From Mesobacterium pallidum (GTDB lineage: Bacteria > Pseudomonadota > Alphaproteobacteria > Rhodobacterales > Rhodobacteraceae), in NCBI RefSeq assembly GCF_019966535.1, contig NZ_JAIMID010000004.1:124001-188000 (forward strand): DNA of 64,000 bases. The letters are read 5' to 3'. This document shows positions 1 through 8,315 of the stretch, piece by piece; the stretch's first letter is position 1; each line of letters begins with the position of its first letter. The notes under the pieces were generated by a model. That model searched no databases. It was not told the DNA's origin and saw nothing but the letters and a program-made list of their open reading frames with translations. Position numbers and translations under genes: made by a program.

Positions 1-2730
1 CGCAGCGGGTTCCGGTTCCGCTTCGACCTCCGCTTCGACCTCCGCTTCCAGCGCTGCCTCGGGAGCGCTCGGCGCGGCGGCCGTTGCGCGCGTCTCCACC
101 TCTGCGGGGCGGGGGCGCGGGCGCGGGCCGTCGAAGACGGGCAGGGCAGCGGCGGAGTCTTCGGTCGCGACAGGCTCCTCTACGGGCGCCTCGGGCGCGG
201 CGGCCTCGGGCTGGCCCAGCGGCGCAAGTGATCCCAGGCCGACAGGGCGCGCCGGCGGGGTCGGCCCGTCAAAGGGCACGGTGGCCTGGGCGGCGGGCTG
301 CTCTTCGGTCGCGATGGCGTCGGGCGGCGTGGCGGTGTCCGACAACTCGGGCGCCTCGGGCGTGACCAGCGGGTCTTCCTCGGCCGCGGCTTCCGGTGCA
401 GTCGGCTCGGGGGCCGCTTCGGGCGCGGCGGTCTCGGGCGCCGGGGCCAGGCCTTCGGGGCGCAGGCGGGGGCTGATGCCGGGATTGAAGGCCTCGGGCT
501 GGGCCAGGGCGGCCAGCGTGACCTGCCCGGTGTCCGGATCGACGAGGCCGCCGCGCGTCGGCGGCAGCAGCGGCGGACGCCCGGCGACCAGCAGGAAGCG
601 GTCGGGGGTCACGATGCCCTCGGGCGTCGGCACGATCATGCCACGCGCGTCGAGGTCGTAGATCACGCCCGGCGGGGGCGGCGCCTGCACCAGGATGCCC
701 GAATCGTCGGCACTTGGGGCGGTGCCGGCGCCCGGCCGTTCGGGCAGGCGCGGCAGGCCGAGGTTCGGGTCGATCGCGGCAACCTGCAGCTGTTCCTGCA
801 GGCTGATACGCGGCGGCATCGGAGCGTCGGGGGCGGCCGGCCAGATGCCGGTTGCGGCATAACGGGCCTGCGCGGCCTCGGGCGTGACGGCCTGGCTGGG
901 CTGCGGCGCGGGCTGGCGCAGGGCCTGGACGTCGGGCGTCTCGGGCGCGGTATCGACGCCCGGGTCGGCCTCGGTCAGCGAGATCTGCGGGCCGGTGACC
1001 TCGGGCGTGCCAGCATCGGGCGCCTCGGGCAGGATCTCGGGCGCGGGCTGGGCCACGGTGATCGGGGCGTCCGGCGCGCGGAAGAGGGCCACGATGCGGT
1101 CGCCGTAGGTGGAGGCCAGCGCGGCCACGGCGGCCATGAAGAGCAGCAGCACCAGCGTCAGCGCCAGGCCCAGGAAGCGCGGCTTGCCGCCGATCTGCGC
1201 CTTGGCGTTGCCCCGGGCGCCAAAGACGGTCATGCGCTCGCGCTCCGCCTCCATCTGCTCGCGGCGGGCGGCCGCCTCGGGGTCGCTGTCGCGGGTGGCG
1301 GTGCCGCTGCGTCGCGCCATCAGCTTGCGCATCCGGGCGGCGGGGCTTTCCTCGGGCGCGGCCTCGGCGGCGGGCGGTGTCATCGCCGCGGCGAGCCCGG
1401 GCGGCAGGCTGTCGGCACGGGTGGCGCGCGACCGCTGCAGGATCCGCCCGAGGTTCGAGGCGACCTCGGCCTTGCGCTCTTCGTTCGGGTCCTGGGCGTC
1501 GGGCGCGTCGAATGCGGGCGCGGCGTCATTCGCCTGCGCGGTGCCGTTCACGCGGTCACGGATGATTGCCGGCGCCGGCTTGGGCGGCAGCGGCTCGTCC
1601 AAGGCGTCCTCGGGCGCGGCGCGGAAGCCAGGGATAGGAATGCCGGGCGCCGAGATGTTGCCGCGGCTGGCACCGTCGAGGCGTGGGGACGGGGCGGCTG
1701 CAGGTTCGCCCCGGGTCGCGCGGATTGAGTGGAAGCTGCCCACCGGCAGGTCGGGCGCGGGCGAGGATGCAGCCAGCCCTGCAGCGGGCGCGGGCGGAAT
1801 CGTCAGCCTGGCGGCAACCTGGGGCCGGTCGGGGCCCGGCGCGGTCGGGGGGGGCGACTGCGGCTCGGGGCGGACATGGGTGAAGACCGGTTCCGGGTCC
1901 TTGGCCGCCTGAAACGCGGGTGCGTGTGCCGCGAGGGGCGGAGGGGTGGGCTCTTGGTCTTCTGGCGGGCCCTGGACATGGTCTGCAAGCGGGCCCGGCG
2001 CATCGGCGTCGCGCTCTGCCGCTTCGTCGGGTTCTTCGGGCGCGGGGATAACCGCCGCGGCCTCATCGGACGCCGGCACCTCTGCCTCGGCGGGATCGGG
2101 CGCCCCGCGATCATGGATGAAAACCGGCAGCGGATCCGGCGACGCTTCGGGCTCGCCCTCGGGGGTTGCCTCGGGCTCGGCCGTTTCGGAGGCGCGGGCC
2201 TGAACCGGCGCGGGTCCGTCCCGGGTCACCTTCTGCCAGGGCGCCAGCAGGGTCGAGCCAAGTCGCGTGGGGCCAAAGAACACTTCGGTTCCCATCCCGC
2301 CGACGCCGGGTGCTGCGGCAAAGGACACCGGGTTGAACCCGTTGGTTCGGGCGAAATCCTCGGCCTCGTCCAGCGTCTCGCGCGCGACGGCGGCAATGCG
2401 GATCACCTCGCCGTCGATGGCCCAGTCCCAGACCAGGTCGTTGACCGGGTAGGGCGTCGCACCTTCCAGCGCGGCGCGCACGATCTCGGCCGGGTCGCCG
2501 GCTTGGGGCAGCGCGATCTCCATGAAGCGGATCTGCGCCTCGGGGATCAGCAACTTGCTGAGAAGTTTCGACGTGGCCGTGTCCTCGGCCTTGCGGCGCA
2601 TGCCGGCGAGGGCGGCGGTGAGGTCGGGGGAATCAATGGCCACCCGGTCGATGGCACGCCAAGCGGCGCCCTCCCGCACCAGCAGGGAGATGCCATCGAA
2701 GGACAGCGATAGCGCAAAATCCGGTTTCAT
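1..2730 (-). CDS. Large Pro/Ala/Glu-rich single-span membrane protein, possibly PilM/GspL-like N-terminus (partial)
   Basis: The reading frame is open from an ATG at 2728-2730 to the left edge, so 910 residues are visible and the C-terminus is missing. The start is preceded by a purine-rich taaggg. Residues 1 to about 180 form a folded domain with alternating strands and helices, with segments such as LVWDWAIDGE and RFMEIALP. These recall the actin-like PilM/GspL fold, but this is only a resemblance. A long low-complexity region rich in Pro, Ala, Glu and Asp follows, then a basic stretch and one strongly hydrophobic helix at about 517-537 (FLGLALTLVLLLFMAAVAAL). The rest is again Pro/Glu-rich, and would lie in the periplasm if the N-terminus is cytoplasmic. 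It is divergent from the SIMPL genes. Its function is unknown; a trans-envelope scaffold is one possibility. Confidence 0.7.
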   Translation of the reverse strand, partial: MKPDFALSLSFDGISLLVREGAAWRAIDRVAIDSPDLTAALAGMRRKAEDTATSKLLSKLLIPEAQIRFMEIALPQAGDPAEIVRAALEGATPYPVNDLVWDWAIDGEVIRIAAVARETLDEAEDFARTNGFNPVSFAAAPGVGGMGTEVFFGPTRLGSTLLAPWQKVTRDGPAPVQARASETAEPEATPEGEPEASPDPLPVFIHDRGAPDPAEAEVPASDEAAAVIPAPEEPDEAAERDADAPGPLADHVQGPPEDQEPTPPPLAAHAPAFQAAKDPEPVFTHVRPEPQSPPPTAPGPDRPQVAARLTIPPAPAAGLAASSPAPDLPVGSFHSIRATRGEPAAAPSPRLDGASRGNISAPGIPIPGFRAAPEDALDEPLPPKPAPAIIRDRVNGTAQANDAAPAFDAPDAQDPNEERKAEVASNLGRILQRSRATRADSLPPGLAAAMTPPAAEAAPEESPAARMRKLMARRSGTATRDSDPEAAARREQMEAERERMTVFGARGNAKAQIGGKPRFLGLALTLVLLLFMAAVAALASTYGDRIVALFRAPDAPITVAQPAPEILPEAPDAGTPEVTGPQISLTEADPGVDTAPETPDVQALRQPAPQPSQAVTPEAAQARYAATGIWPAAPDAPMPPRISLQEQLQVAAIDPNLGLPRLPERPGAGTAPSADDSGILVQAPPPPGVIYDLDARGMIVPTPEGIVTPDRFLLVAGRPPLLPPTRGGLVDPDTGQVTLAALAQPEAFNPGISPRLRPEGLAPAPETAAPEAAPEPTAPEAAAEEDPLVTPEAPELSDTATPPDAIATEEQPAAQATVPFDGPTPPARPVGLGSLAPLGQPEAAAPEAPVEEPVATEDSAAALPVFDGPRPRPRPAEVETRATAAAPSAPEAALEAEVEAEVEAEPEPAA

Positions 2731-2900
2731 GTCATGCCCTTACCATTGCGCGCGGGGGCAGGGGAGTCACAGCCTCGTGCAGCCGGACTCTCGGGCGGGA
2801 AACCGCCGAAATCCGCCTGCCGCAAGGGCACGCCTCCCCCTGGTCTTGTACTCCCCCTCCAAAGGCCCGACCTTGAGCCACAAGTCAAGGGAGAGCTTCC

Positions 2901-3599
2901 ATGCGCAAGTCTTTGTTTTCACTGGTGCTGGCCGCGAGCTGCGCGGCGTCGGGGCTGATGGCCCAGGAGGCCGCGACCATCACCGTCTCGGCCGAGGGCG
3001 AGGTCGAGGCGGCGCCCGACATGGCCATGGTGCGGATCGGCGTCCGCGAGGCGGCCGACAGCGCCGATGCCGCGATGGATGCGGCGAGTGCCGCGATGGA
3101 TGCGATGCTGGCCGCGCTGAGTGCGGCGGGGATCGAGGCGCGGGACATGCAGACCTCGGGCCTGCGGCTGAACCCGGTTTATGACAGCCGGTCCTCGGGG
3201 GTCGAGCGGCAGGTGGGATTCGAGGCGGTGAACACGCTGACCCTGCGCATCCGCGACCTCGACGGCCTCGGTGGCGTGCTTGACACGCTGGTGCGCGAGG
3301 CGGGGGCCAACACGCTGAACGGGCTCAGCTTTGGCCTGTCGGACCCGGCCCCGCTGATGGACGAGGCGCGCCGCGACGCGGTGGCCGAGGCGCGTCACCG
3401 CGCCGAGGTGCTGGCCGAGGCGGCGGGCGTCACGCTGGGCAAGCTCGTGTCGATCCAGGACGGCGGCGGCGGCATGCCCTACCCGGTGGCCGCCCCGATG
3501 ATGGAGGCGCGCAGCGCAGGCGCCGTCCCGGTCGCGGCCGGCGAGGTCACGGTCAACGCCAATGTCACCATGACCTGGGAGATTGGCGCGGCCGAGTAG
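2901..3599 (+). CDS. SIMPL (DUF541) domain periplasmic protein, copy 1
   Basis: This 232-residue protein starts with a Sec signal peptide (MRKSLFSLVLAASCAASGLMAQ), so it is probably periplasmic. The mature part begins with the SIMPL pattern ITVSAEGEVEAAPDMAMV, followed by the helix-rich DAAMDAASAAMDAM region, the block DMQTSGLRLNPVYD, and a C-terminal NVTMTWEI strand. The length and order fit DUF541/SIMPL proteins such as the 26-kDa periplasmic immunogenic protein and YggE, whose exact function is poorly defined; YggE has been linked to oxidative stress. A gaGGGAgagcttcc ribosome site precedes the ATG. A paralogue follows 64 bp downstream on the same strand, probably from tandem duplication and likely cotranscribed. 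Confidence 0.88.
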   Translation: MRKSLFSLVLAASCAASGLMAQEAATITVSAEGEVEAAPDMAMVRIGVREAADSADAAMDAASAAMDAMLAALSAAGIEARDMQTSGLRLNPVYDSRSSGVERQVGFEAVNTLTLRIRDLDGLGGVLDTLVREAGANTLNGLSFGLSDPAPLMDEARRDAVAEARHRAEVLAEAAGVTLGKLVSIQDGGGGMPYPVAAPMMEARSAGAVPVAAGEVTVNANVTMTWEIGAAE

Positions 3600-3663
3600 G
3601 TCGTGCTTGTCGTCGGCTTCCCGCACCCCTAGCGTTCCGGCAGGTATTCTGTCGGAGCGCATC

Positions 3664-4386
3664 ATGAACAAGACCTTTTCGGTGGCCCTGCTGGCCTGTT
3701 TCCTCGCCGGGGCGGGCATGGCGCAGTCCATTGTTCCAACGTTGACCGTGACGGGCGAGGGGCGCGCGTCGGCGGCGCCGGATTCTGCGACACTGTCCAT
3801 TGGCGTGACAGAGCAGTCCGAAGCCCCCGATACGGCGATGGCCGGTGTCTCGGCCAAGATGGAGACGCTTATCGCGCGCCTCGAAGCCGCCGGGATCGCG
3901 CCTTCGGACATGCAGACCAGCACTCTCATGGTCCGACGAGACTATGAATACGACCAGGGCAAGCGGATCGAGCTGGGCTTCTTCGCGGCCAACGAGCTCG
4001 ACCTTCGGATACGTGACCTGTCGAAGATGTCCGACCTGCTGGGCGCGTTGATGGCGGACGGGGCCAACGATGTCGGTGACATGCACTTCCGTCTCGAGGA
4101 TGCGTCCGAGCTGCGGCGCCAGGCGCGGATCGCTGCGGTCGAAAATGCGCGCGAGAAGGCACAGGACTACGCGGTGGCGGCGGGGCTGGACCTTGGCGCG
4201 ATCCTGTCGATCAGCGACAGCGCCGCGCCGCTGGTCACGCTGCCGTTCCCCGTCCAGGAGGCCCCCGTGATCGTTGAGGAAGCCGCCAGCACAGGGCCGA
4301 CCGGCGTGCCGATCTCTGCCGGGGACGTCACCGCCATTGGGAAAGTCACTATCGTCTGGGAACTGGTGGCGCCCGGCGCGGAATAA
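3664..4386 (+). CDS. SIMPL (DUF541) domain periplasmic protein, copy 2
   Basis: This 240-residue paralogue of the preceding gene also has a signal peptide (MNKTFSVALLACFLAGAGMAQ). Shared blocks include LTVTGEGRASAAPDSATLSIGV, MAGVSAKMETLIARLEAAGI, DMQTSTLMVRRDYEYD and VTIVWEL at the end. I chose the ATG at 3664 because it opens directly into the signal peptide; the longer frame from 3583 overlaps the upstream gene and adds residues unlike a signal. A perfect 12-bp terminator hairpin follows 20 bp after the stop. The two copies have diverged, especially in the middle third, so they may have different partners. Role unknown beyond the family. Confidence 0.88.
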   Translation: MNKTFSVALLACFLAGAGMAQSIVPTLTVTGEGRASAAPDSATLSIGVTEQSEAPDTAMAGVSAKMETLIARLEAAGIAPSDMQTSTLMVRRDYEYDQGKRIELGFFAANELDLRIRDLSKMSDLLGALMADGANDVGDMHFRLEDASELRRQARIAAVENAREKAQDYAVAAGLDLGAILSISDSAAPLVTLPFPVQEAPVIVEEAASTGPTGVPISAGDVTAIGKVTIVWELVAPGAE

Positions 4387-4405
4387 TTCCCGCCAGCGGG
4401 CAAGG

Positions 4406-4440
4406 AAAACGGGCGCGACCGATGTGGCCGCGCCCGTTTT
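4406..4440. terminator. Bidirectional intrinsic terminator between SIMPL copy 2 and metY
   Basis: Perfect 12-bp inverted repeat aaaacgggcgcg (4406-4417) / cgcgcccgtttt (4429-4440) with an 11-nt loop. The A-tract on one side becomes a T-tract on either strand, so it can stop transcription from both of the convergent genes. Confidence 0.85.
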
Positions 4441-4456
4441 CATTTTGTGCGACAGA

Positions 4457-5731
4457 TCAAGCCTTCAGCGCCTGATCCAGGTCACGGATCAGGTCGTCCG
4501 CATCCTCGATGCCGATCGACAGGCGCACCACGTCGGGCGCGGCCCCGGCGGCGATCTGCTGTTCCTCGGACAGCTGGCGGTGGGTGGTCGAGGCCGAGTG
4601 GATCACCAGGCTGCGCGTATCGCCCAGGTTGGCGACATGGCTGAAGATCTCGAGCGAATCCACGAACTTGACGCAGGCGTCATAGCCGCCCTTGAGCCGC
4701 ACGGTGAAGAGGCCGCCCGCACCCTTGGGGCAGATCCGCGTCACCCGATCCTTGTAGGGCGAGCTTTCCAGCCCGGCATAGGTCACGCCCGCGACGGCCT
4801 CGTGGCCCTCGAGCCATGCGGCGATCTTTTCCGCGTTGGCAACATGCCGCTCCATCCGAAGCGACAGCGTCTCGATCCCCATCAGCGTGTAATGGGCGGC
4901 CTGCGGGTTCAGCGTCATGCCCAGATCGCGCAGCCCGATGGCGATGCCGTGGAAGGTGAAGGCGAGGGGCCCGAAGGTCTCGTGGAACTTGAGCCCGTGG
5001 TAGGCGGGTTCCGGCGCCGAGAGCGACGGGAACTTGTCCGAGGCGGACCAGTCGAAGGTGCCGCTGTCGACCACCACACCGCCCGTCACCGTGCCGTTGC
5101 CGGTCAGGTACTTGGTCATGGAATGCACGACCAGCGTGGCGCCGTGGTCGATGGGACGGCAGAGGAAGGGGGTGGCAGAGGTGTTGTCGACGATCAGCGG
5201 CAGGCCCGCGTCGGACGCGATCTTGGCCAGCGCGTCGAGGTCGCTGATGTAGCCGCCCGGGTTGGCGATGGATTCGCAGAACACCGCGCGGGTGTTGTCG
5301 TCGATGGCGGCCTTGACCGCGTCCAGATCGTCCGTGTCGACGAACTTGGCCGACCAGCCGAAGCGCTTGATGGTCTGGCTGAACTGGGTGATCGAGCCGC
5401 CGTAAAGCCGGGTCGAGACCACCACGTTCAGCCCCGGACCCATCAGCGGGAACAGCGCCATGATCTGCGCCGCATGCCCCGAGGAACAACAGACCGCGCC
5501 CGCGCCGCCCTCGAGCGTGGCGATGCGTTCCTGCAGCACGCTGACCGTGGGGTTGGTCAGGCGGGAATAGATGTAGCCCACCTCCTGCAGGTTGAAGAGC
5601 GCGGCCGCGTGTTCGGCGTCGCGGAACACGTAGGCGGTGGTCTGGTAGATCGGCGTCTGCCGCGCGCCCGTCGCCGGGTCGGGCCGGGCGCCGGCGTGAA
5701 TCTGCAAAGTATCAAAGCCATAGTCGGCCAT
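4457..5731 (-). CDS. metY: O-acetylhomoserine sulfhydrylase / aminocarboxypropyltransferase
   Basis: This 424-residue PLP enzyme of the Cys/Met metabolism family makes homocysteine (or methionine with methanethiol) from O-acetylhomoserine in the cytosol. Visible family features are the N-terminal FDTLQIHAGARPDPATGARQ, PIYQTTAYVF, the YSRLTNPT block, the SSGHAAQ phosphate-binding loop, and SMTKYLTGNGTVTGG with the PLP lysine. The length is normal for the family. I moved the start to the ATG at 5729-5731 because GGGAGGA lies 7 nt upstream; the longer frame adds 22 atypical residues. Divergent from it lies a ribbon-helix-helix gene, and the shared intergenic region holds a symmetric operator array overlapping a consensus TTGACA box facing metY. 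Regulation by the neighbour is an inference. Confidence 0.95.
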   Translation of the reverse strand: MADYGFDTLQIHAGARPDPATGARQTPIYQTTAYVFRDAEHAAALFNLQEVGYIYSRLTNPTVSVLQERIATLEGGAGAVCCSSGHAAQIMALFPLMGPGLNVVVSTRLYGGSITQFSQTIKRFGWSAKFVDTDDLDAVKAAIDDNTRAVFCESIANPGGYISDLDALAKIASDAGLPLIVDNTSATPFLCRPIDHGATLVVHSMTKYLTGNGTVTGGVVVDSGTFDWSASDKFPSLSAPEPAYHGLKFHETFGPLAFTFHGIAIGLRDLGMTLNPQAAHYTLMGIETLSLRMERHVANAEKIAAWLEGHEAVAGVTYAGLESSPYKDRVTRICPKGAGGLFTVRLKGGYDACVKFVDSLEIFSHVANLGDTRSLVIHSASTTHRQLSEEQQIAAGAAPDVVRLSIGIEDADDLIRDLDQALKA

Positions 5732-5873
5732 GGTCTGTCCTCCCGTCGTGATCGAAGTGATTGTGCGCATCGTTTCGAAGCCCGTCCGCGCTTGCAAGCG
5801 ATTCCCGTGTGCGGCGCGCTGTGACTCTTTGGAAACAGCCGCGTGACAGAGGTCGCCGCAGGTCGGAAAGGGC

Positions 5874-5901
5874 TTGCAATAACATAAAGTGTCTTTATGT
5901 T
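5874..5901 (+). promoter_or_regulatory. Candidate promoter of the RHH gene
   Basis: A TTGCAA -35 (5874-5879), a 16-bp spacer and TATGTT (5896-5901) lie upstream of the RHH gene. The -10 and predicted start site fall within the operator arms, which suggests autorepression. Confidence 0.45.
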
Positions 5902-5906
5902 GTCAA
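5879..5906 (-). promoter_or_regulatory. Candidate metY promoter
   Basis: On the minus strand there is a consensus -35 TTGACA (5906-5901), a 16-bp spacer and TGTTAT (5884-5879) as a -10. It points towards metY and lies wholly under operator arms 1-3, so a bound repressor would block it. Confidence 0.55.
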
Positions 5907-5925
5907 CATAAAGCTAACTCATGTT
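5881..5925. promoter_or_regulatory. Four-arm operator array between metY and the RHH gene
   Basis: The nonamer aacataaag occurs at 5881-5889, inverted at 5893-5901 (ctttatgtt) and again direct at 5905-5913. A degenerate inverted copy (actcatgtt, 6 of 9) sits at 5917-5925. Each arm starts exactly 12 bp after the previous one, giving two 21-bp palindromes separated by 3 bp. The stretch is AT-rich inside a GC-rich genome and overlaps both divergent promoters. The pattern fits cooperative binding by a ribbon-helix-helix dimer; the identity of the binder is inferred. Confidence 0.75.
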
Positions 5926-5943
5926 GACAAGGAGTGTCACATC

Positions 5944-6528
5944 ATGGCGAAAACCGAAGAGACCGGCGTGAAACCGGGCAAGGCAGCAGGCAAGAACCGC
6001 AGGGGCAAGGCCGCGAAAGCCGCCAAGGTGGCCAAGGCGCCCAAGGGCAAGGTGACCTTCAACCTCGAACCCGAGGTGCTGGCCCTGGCCAAGCGCGAAG
6101 CCAAGGCCGAGGGCCGCGAGCTGGGACATTTCCTGCAGAAGGCGATCGAGGGCTACCTCGTGTCGAATATCCCGGCCGAGGACGAGCTGGTGCAGCGCCT
6201 GAATGCCAAGCGCGCGGTGCTGGACAAGACCGTGTCGACCGCGCTCGAGCTGAACGAGGCCGGCAAGTTCGATGAGCATTTCATCCTGACGGTCATCAAG
6301 ACCGCCGCGTCGGACAAGGATTTCTCGGCCAGCTACGACCAGGCAATCAACACCGCGAACGAAAAGGGCGTCAATGCCCGCAAGGCGCGGCTGAACCGCC
6401 AACTGGGCCGGATGATCCTGCGTGCCGCAGGTGCCCAGGCCAAGCGGGCCGAGGACGGCAAGCCGATGCGTGCCCAGGTCAGCGACGAGCTGATCACCAG
6501 CTACACGCTGGTCGAAAAGGCGGCGTGA
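5944..6528 (+). CDS. Ribbon-helix-helix protein with Lys/Ala-rich N-terminal tail
   Basis: This 194-residue protein begins at the ATG at 5944 with aaGGAG 9 nt upstream. Residues 1-35 are a histone-like Lys/Ala/Gly tail (GKAAKAAKVAKAPKG). Residues about 36-73 follow the ribbon-helix-helix layout: strand KVTFNLEP, helix EVLALAKREAKAEGR, turn, helix ELGHFLQKAIEGYL. The C-terminal 120 residues are helical and not recognised; they are much longer than in MetJ or Arc. It is divergent from metY with a symmetric operator array between them. By analogy with MetJ, an RHH repressor of methionine genes in gammaproteobacteria, it could be a repressor of itself and metY, but no sequence relationship to MetJ is claimed. 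A nucleoid-associated role is the alternative. Confidence 0.8.
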   Translation: MAKTEETGVKPGKAAGKNRRGKAAKAAKVAKAPKGKVTFNLEPEVLALAKREAKAEGRELGHFLQKAIEGYLVSNIPAEDELVQRLNAKRAVLDKTVSTALELNEAGKFDEHFILTVIKTAASDKDFSASYDQAINTANEKGVNARKARLNRQLGRMILRAAGAQAKRAEDGKPMRAQVSDELITSYTLVEKAA

Positions 6529-6585
6529 CGGGTGGTGGGGTAGAACCCCACCCGACATCCCATGCCCGGGCGTTGTGCCTGCAGG

Positions 6586-6610
6586 CAGGGCGGGCCGATG
6601 GTCCGCCCTG
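6586..6610. terminator. Hairpin between convergent genes
   Basis: Stem cagggcgg (6586-6593) / ccgccctg (6603-6610) with a 9-nt loop, placed between the convergent RHH and glycosyltransferase genes. A second hairpin, ggtgggg/ccccacc, lies at 6534-6552. Neither has a clear T-tract, so this is a weak call. Confidence 0.45.
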
Positions 6611-6621
6611 TGTCGTTCGGG

Positions 6622-7623
6622 CTACCTCTCCCACAGCCCCGCGTCGCGCAGCCGGTTGCGGATGCCTTGTTCCTTGCGCGGCAGGTCGCTGCGGTCGAAC
6701 AGCGCCCGGGCCTTATGGCCCCTCTTGTGGTAGATCATGTGGCGGAAGGGCTCGTACTCTTTCAGCACCTTCTTGACCCGGTTCGGGGCCGTCACGCGTT
6801 CCAGCACCTCGACCACGCCGTCGCTTTCGCGCGCGTAAAGCAGCGGCAGGGTGCGGTAATGGCAAGTCGTGCGCCCGTCGAGCCAGCCGGGCTCGAGCGC
6901 ATCGCGTCCGCCGCCGAGGGAATGGATCACCAGCGGCAGCGCCACCTGGTCGAGCCAGGGATCGAGACTTTGGCACACCAGCGAAGGCGGCGGGTCGCCC
7001 TGGATCGACAGCGCGAATTCAAGAAACCGCCGGCCGAAGGCATGGGGGCAGCGGTAATAGAAGAACCCGGCGTTGAAATAGAGGTAGCGCTGCCAGTATT
7101 CGACCGGCTGCGACAGGTCCTTGGAGCTGTCGAAATCCAGCCCGAAGCGGGTGTAGAGCGACCCCCAGATCTCTTCGTAGCCCGGCCCGTACAGCTCGAT
7201 CTTCGGCCAGGTGCCCTCGCGGCGCAGCGATGCCGAGGGGCGGTCGAAATCGATGGGCACGCGGGCCGGGTCGTCCAGTACCAGCGTGTCCGTGTCGAGG
7301 AAGAGAAAGGGCTGGTTCGGCGGCAGCGCGAACAGCGCCTCGATCTTGTTGCCATGGGGGTAGCGGGCGCCGAAGTGGCGGGACTCGAACGGCAGGATCT
7401 CGACGTCGAGCTCGGCCAGCAGGTCGCGCACCGGCTCCGACATCCGCGTCTCGCCGGGCCACAGGGGGCCGGGCTGCGGCTCGGCCACCACCACGCGGCC
7501 GGGATAGTCCGGCGCGGCCGCATGCAGGCTCGCCGCGAACAGCGCCGCCTCGTATTCCAGCCGCCCCGCCTGGCCGACCACCAGGATGTTGAAGGCTTGG
7601 CCTTTGCCCCGCTTGCCTGCCAT
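6622..7623 (-). CDS. GT-A fold glycosyltransferase-like protein
   Basis: This is a 333-residue soluble protein. It opens with a strand (FNILVVGQAG), and later carries PFLFLDTDTLVLDD with D110-x-D112, which has the position and surroundings of the metal-binding DxD motif of GT-A enzymes (GT8-like). Other conserved-looking blocks are HGNKIEALF before the DxD, WQRYLYFNAGFFYY, and a C-terminal basic PFRHMIYHKRGHKAR. There are no membrane spans or signal, so it would act in the cytosol. The donor and acceptor cannot be told from sequence. The ribosome site upstream of the ATG at 7621-7623 is weak (gggcagag). It is not in an obvious operon. Confidence 0.65.
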   Translation of the reverse strand: MAGKRGKGQAFNILVVGQAGRLEYEAALFAASLHAAAPDYPGRVVVAEPQPGPLWPGETRMSEPVRDLLAELDVEILPFESRHFGARYPHGNKIEALFALPPNQPFLFLDTDTLVLDDPARVPIDFDRPSASLRREGTWPKIELYGPGYEEIWGSLYTRFGLDFDSSKDLSQPVEYWQRYLYFNAGFFYYRCPHAFGRRFLEFALSIQGDPPPSLVCQSLDPWLDQVALPLVIHSLGGGRDALEPGWLDGRTTCHYRTLPLLYARESDGVVEVLERVTAPNRVKKVLKEYEPFRHMIYHKRGHKARALFDRSDLPRKEQGIRNRLRDAGLWER

Positions 7624-7707
7624 ACTCTGCCCATTGATTGATGTGACGTCTTATAGGCCCGGGCGACGCGGCGCGAAAGCGCGCGCTTGCGGGGCAGGGA
7701 GGGATTG

Positions 7708-8175
7708 ATGCTGGACGTGATCCTGTTCGTGATCGCCATGACCCTGGGCGGCGATGCCGAGCCGCAGGCCGAGGCCGCACCGGCCGCCACAGGGTTCACC
7801 GCCGAGGACCAGGCCCCCACGGGCAAGTTCCTGACCGCGACCGAGGTGCGCCCCATCCTGGGCGCCACCCGCGCCAGCTGGGTGGCGGTGCGCGAATACG
7901 ACGGGGCCGACCTGTTGTACCTGACGCACCTGCTGGCCTGGCGCTGCGGGCTGCACCAGATCGAATACGCGGTGAATGGCGGCGCCTTGGAGGTCTGGCC
8001 GATGCCCGACTGCCATGTAGCGACCGCCGCGCCCGGCGCGCTGCTGCCCGAGGACGGCTTGCCCTATATCCGCCGGCCGCTCGGGTCCGTCGAGACGGTG
8101 ACGATCCGGCTGCTTTACGACGATCTGGGGGTGGAAGAGGCGACCTTCGACCGCGCGGGAATTCAGATCAACTGA
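7708..8175 (+). CDS. Small secreted or membrane-anchored protein of unknown function
   Basis: A 155-residue protein from the ATG at 7708, preceded by GGGAGGG. The N-terminus (MLDVILFVIAMTLGGDAEPQAE) looks like a short signal peptide or anchor. The remainder contains TGKFLTATEVRPILGATRASWVAVREYDGADLLYLTHLLAWRCGL and a second Cys in MPDCHVA, suggesting one disulfide and a compact periplasmic domain. The pattern is one I associate with uncharacterised proteins of this family of bacteria. A terminator hairpin follows. Confidence 0.7.
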   Translation: MLDVILFVIAMTLGGDAEPQAEAAPAATGFTAEDQAPTGKFLTATEVRPILGATRASWVAVREYDGADLLYLTHLLAWRCGLHQIEYAVNGGALEVWPMPDCHVATAAPGALLPEDGLPYIRRPLGSVETVTIRLLYDDLGVEEATFDRAGIQIN

Positions 8176-8207
8176 CCCCGTAACGCGCTGTCCTGTCTGG
8201 AAAATCC

Positions 8208-8226
8208 ACCGCCCCGTCCGGGCGGT
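8208..8226 (+). terminator. Short terminator hairpin
   Basis: Inverted repeat accgccc (8208-8214) / gggcggt (8220-8226) with a 5-nt loop, 33 bp after the stop of the preceding gene and just beyond the 3' end of the convergent tRNA gene. No strong T-run. Confidence 0.45.
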
Positions 8227-8231
8227 GAGAA

Positions 8232-8315
8232 TGGTGGGCGACCCTGGAATCGAACCAGGCGTGAGTCGCCTCGAGGGAGTTACAGTCCCCTGCCACACCT
8301 TGCGGCCTGTCGCCC
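8232..8315 (-). tRNA. tRNA-Tyr (GTA)
   Basis: The minus strand folds as a class II tRNA. The acceptor arms are gggcgac (8315-8309) and gtcgccc (8242-8236), with discriminator A at 8235 and an encoded CCA at 8234-8232. The anticodon loop ctGTAac has GTA at 8283-8281. A long variable arm (ccctcgaggcgactcacgcc region) precedes the T arm with ggttcgattcc. The long variable arm plus GTA identifies tyrosine. Confidence 0.96.

Noticed and set aside
5732..5880. SAM-II type riboswitch upstream of metY
   Set aside because: Alphaproteobacterial met genes often have one, but the conserved pseudoknot sequence blocks are not present in the metY leader strand; the operator array is a better candidate for control.
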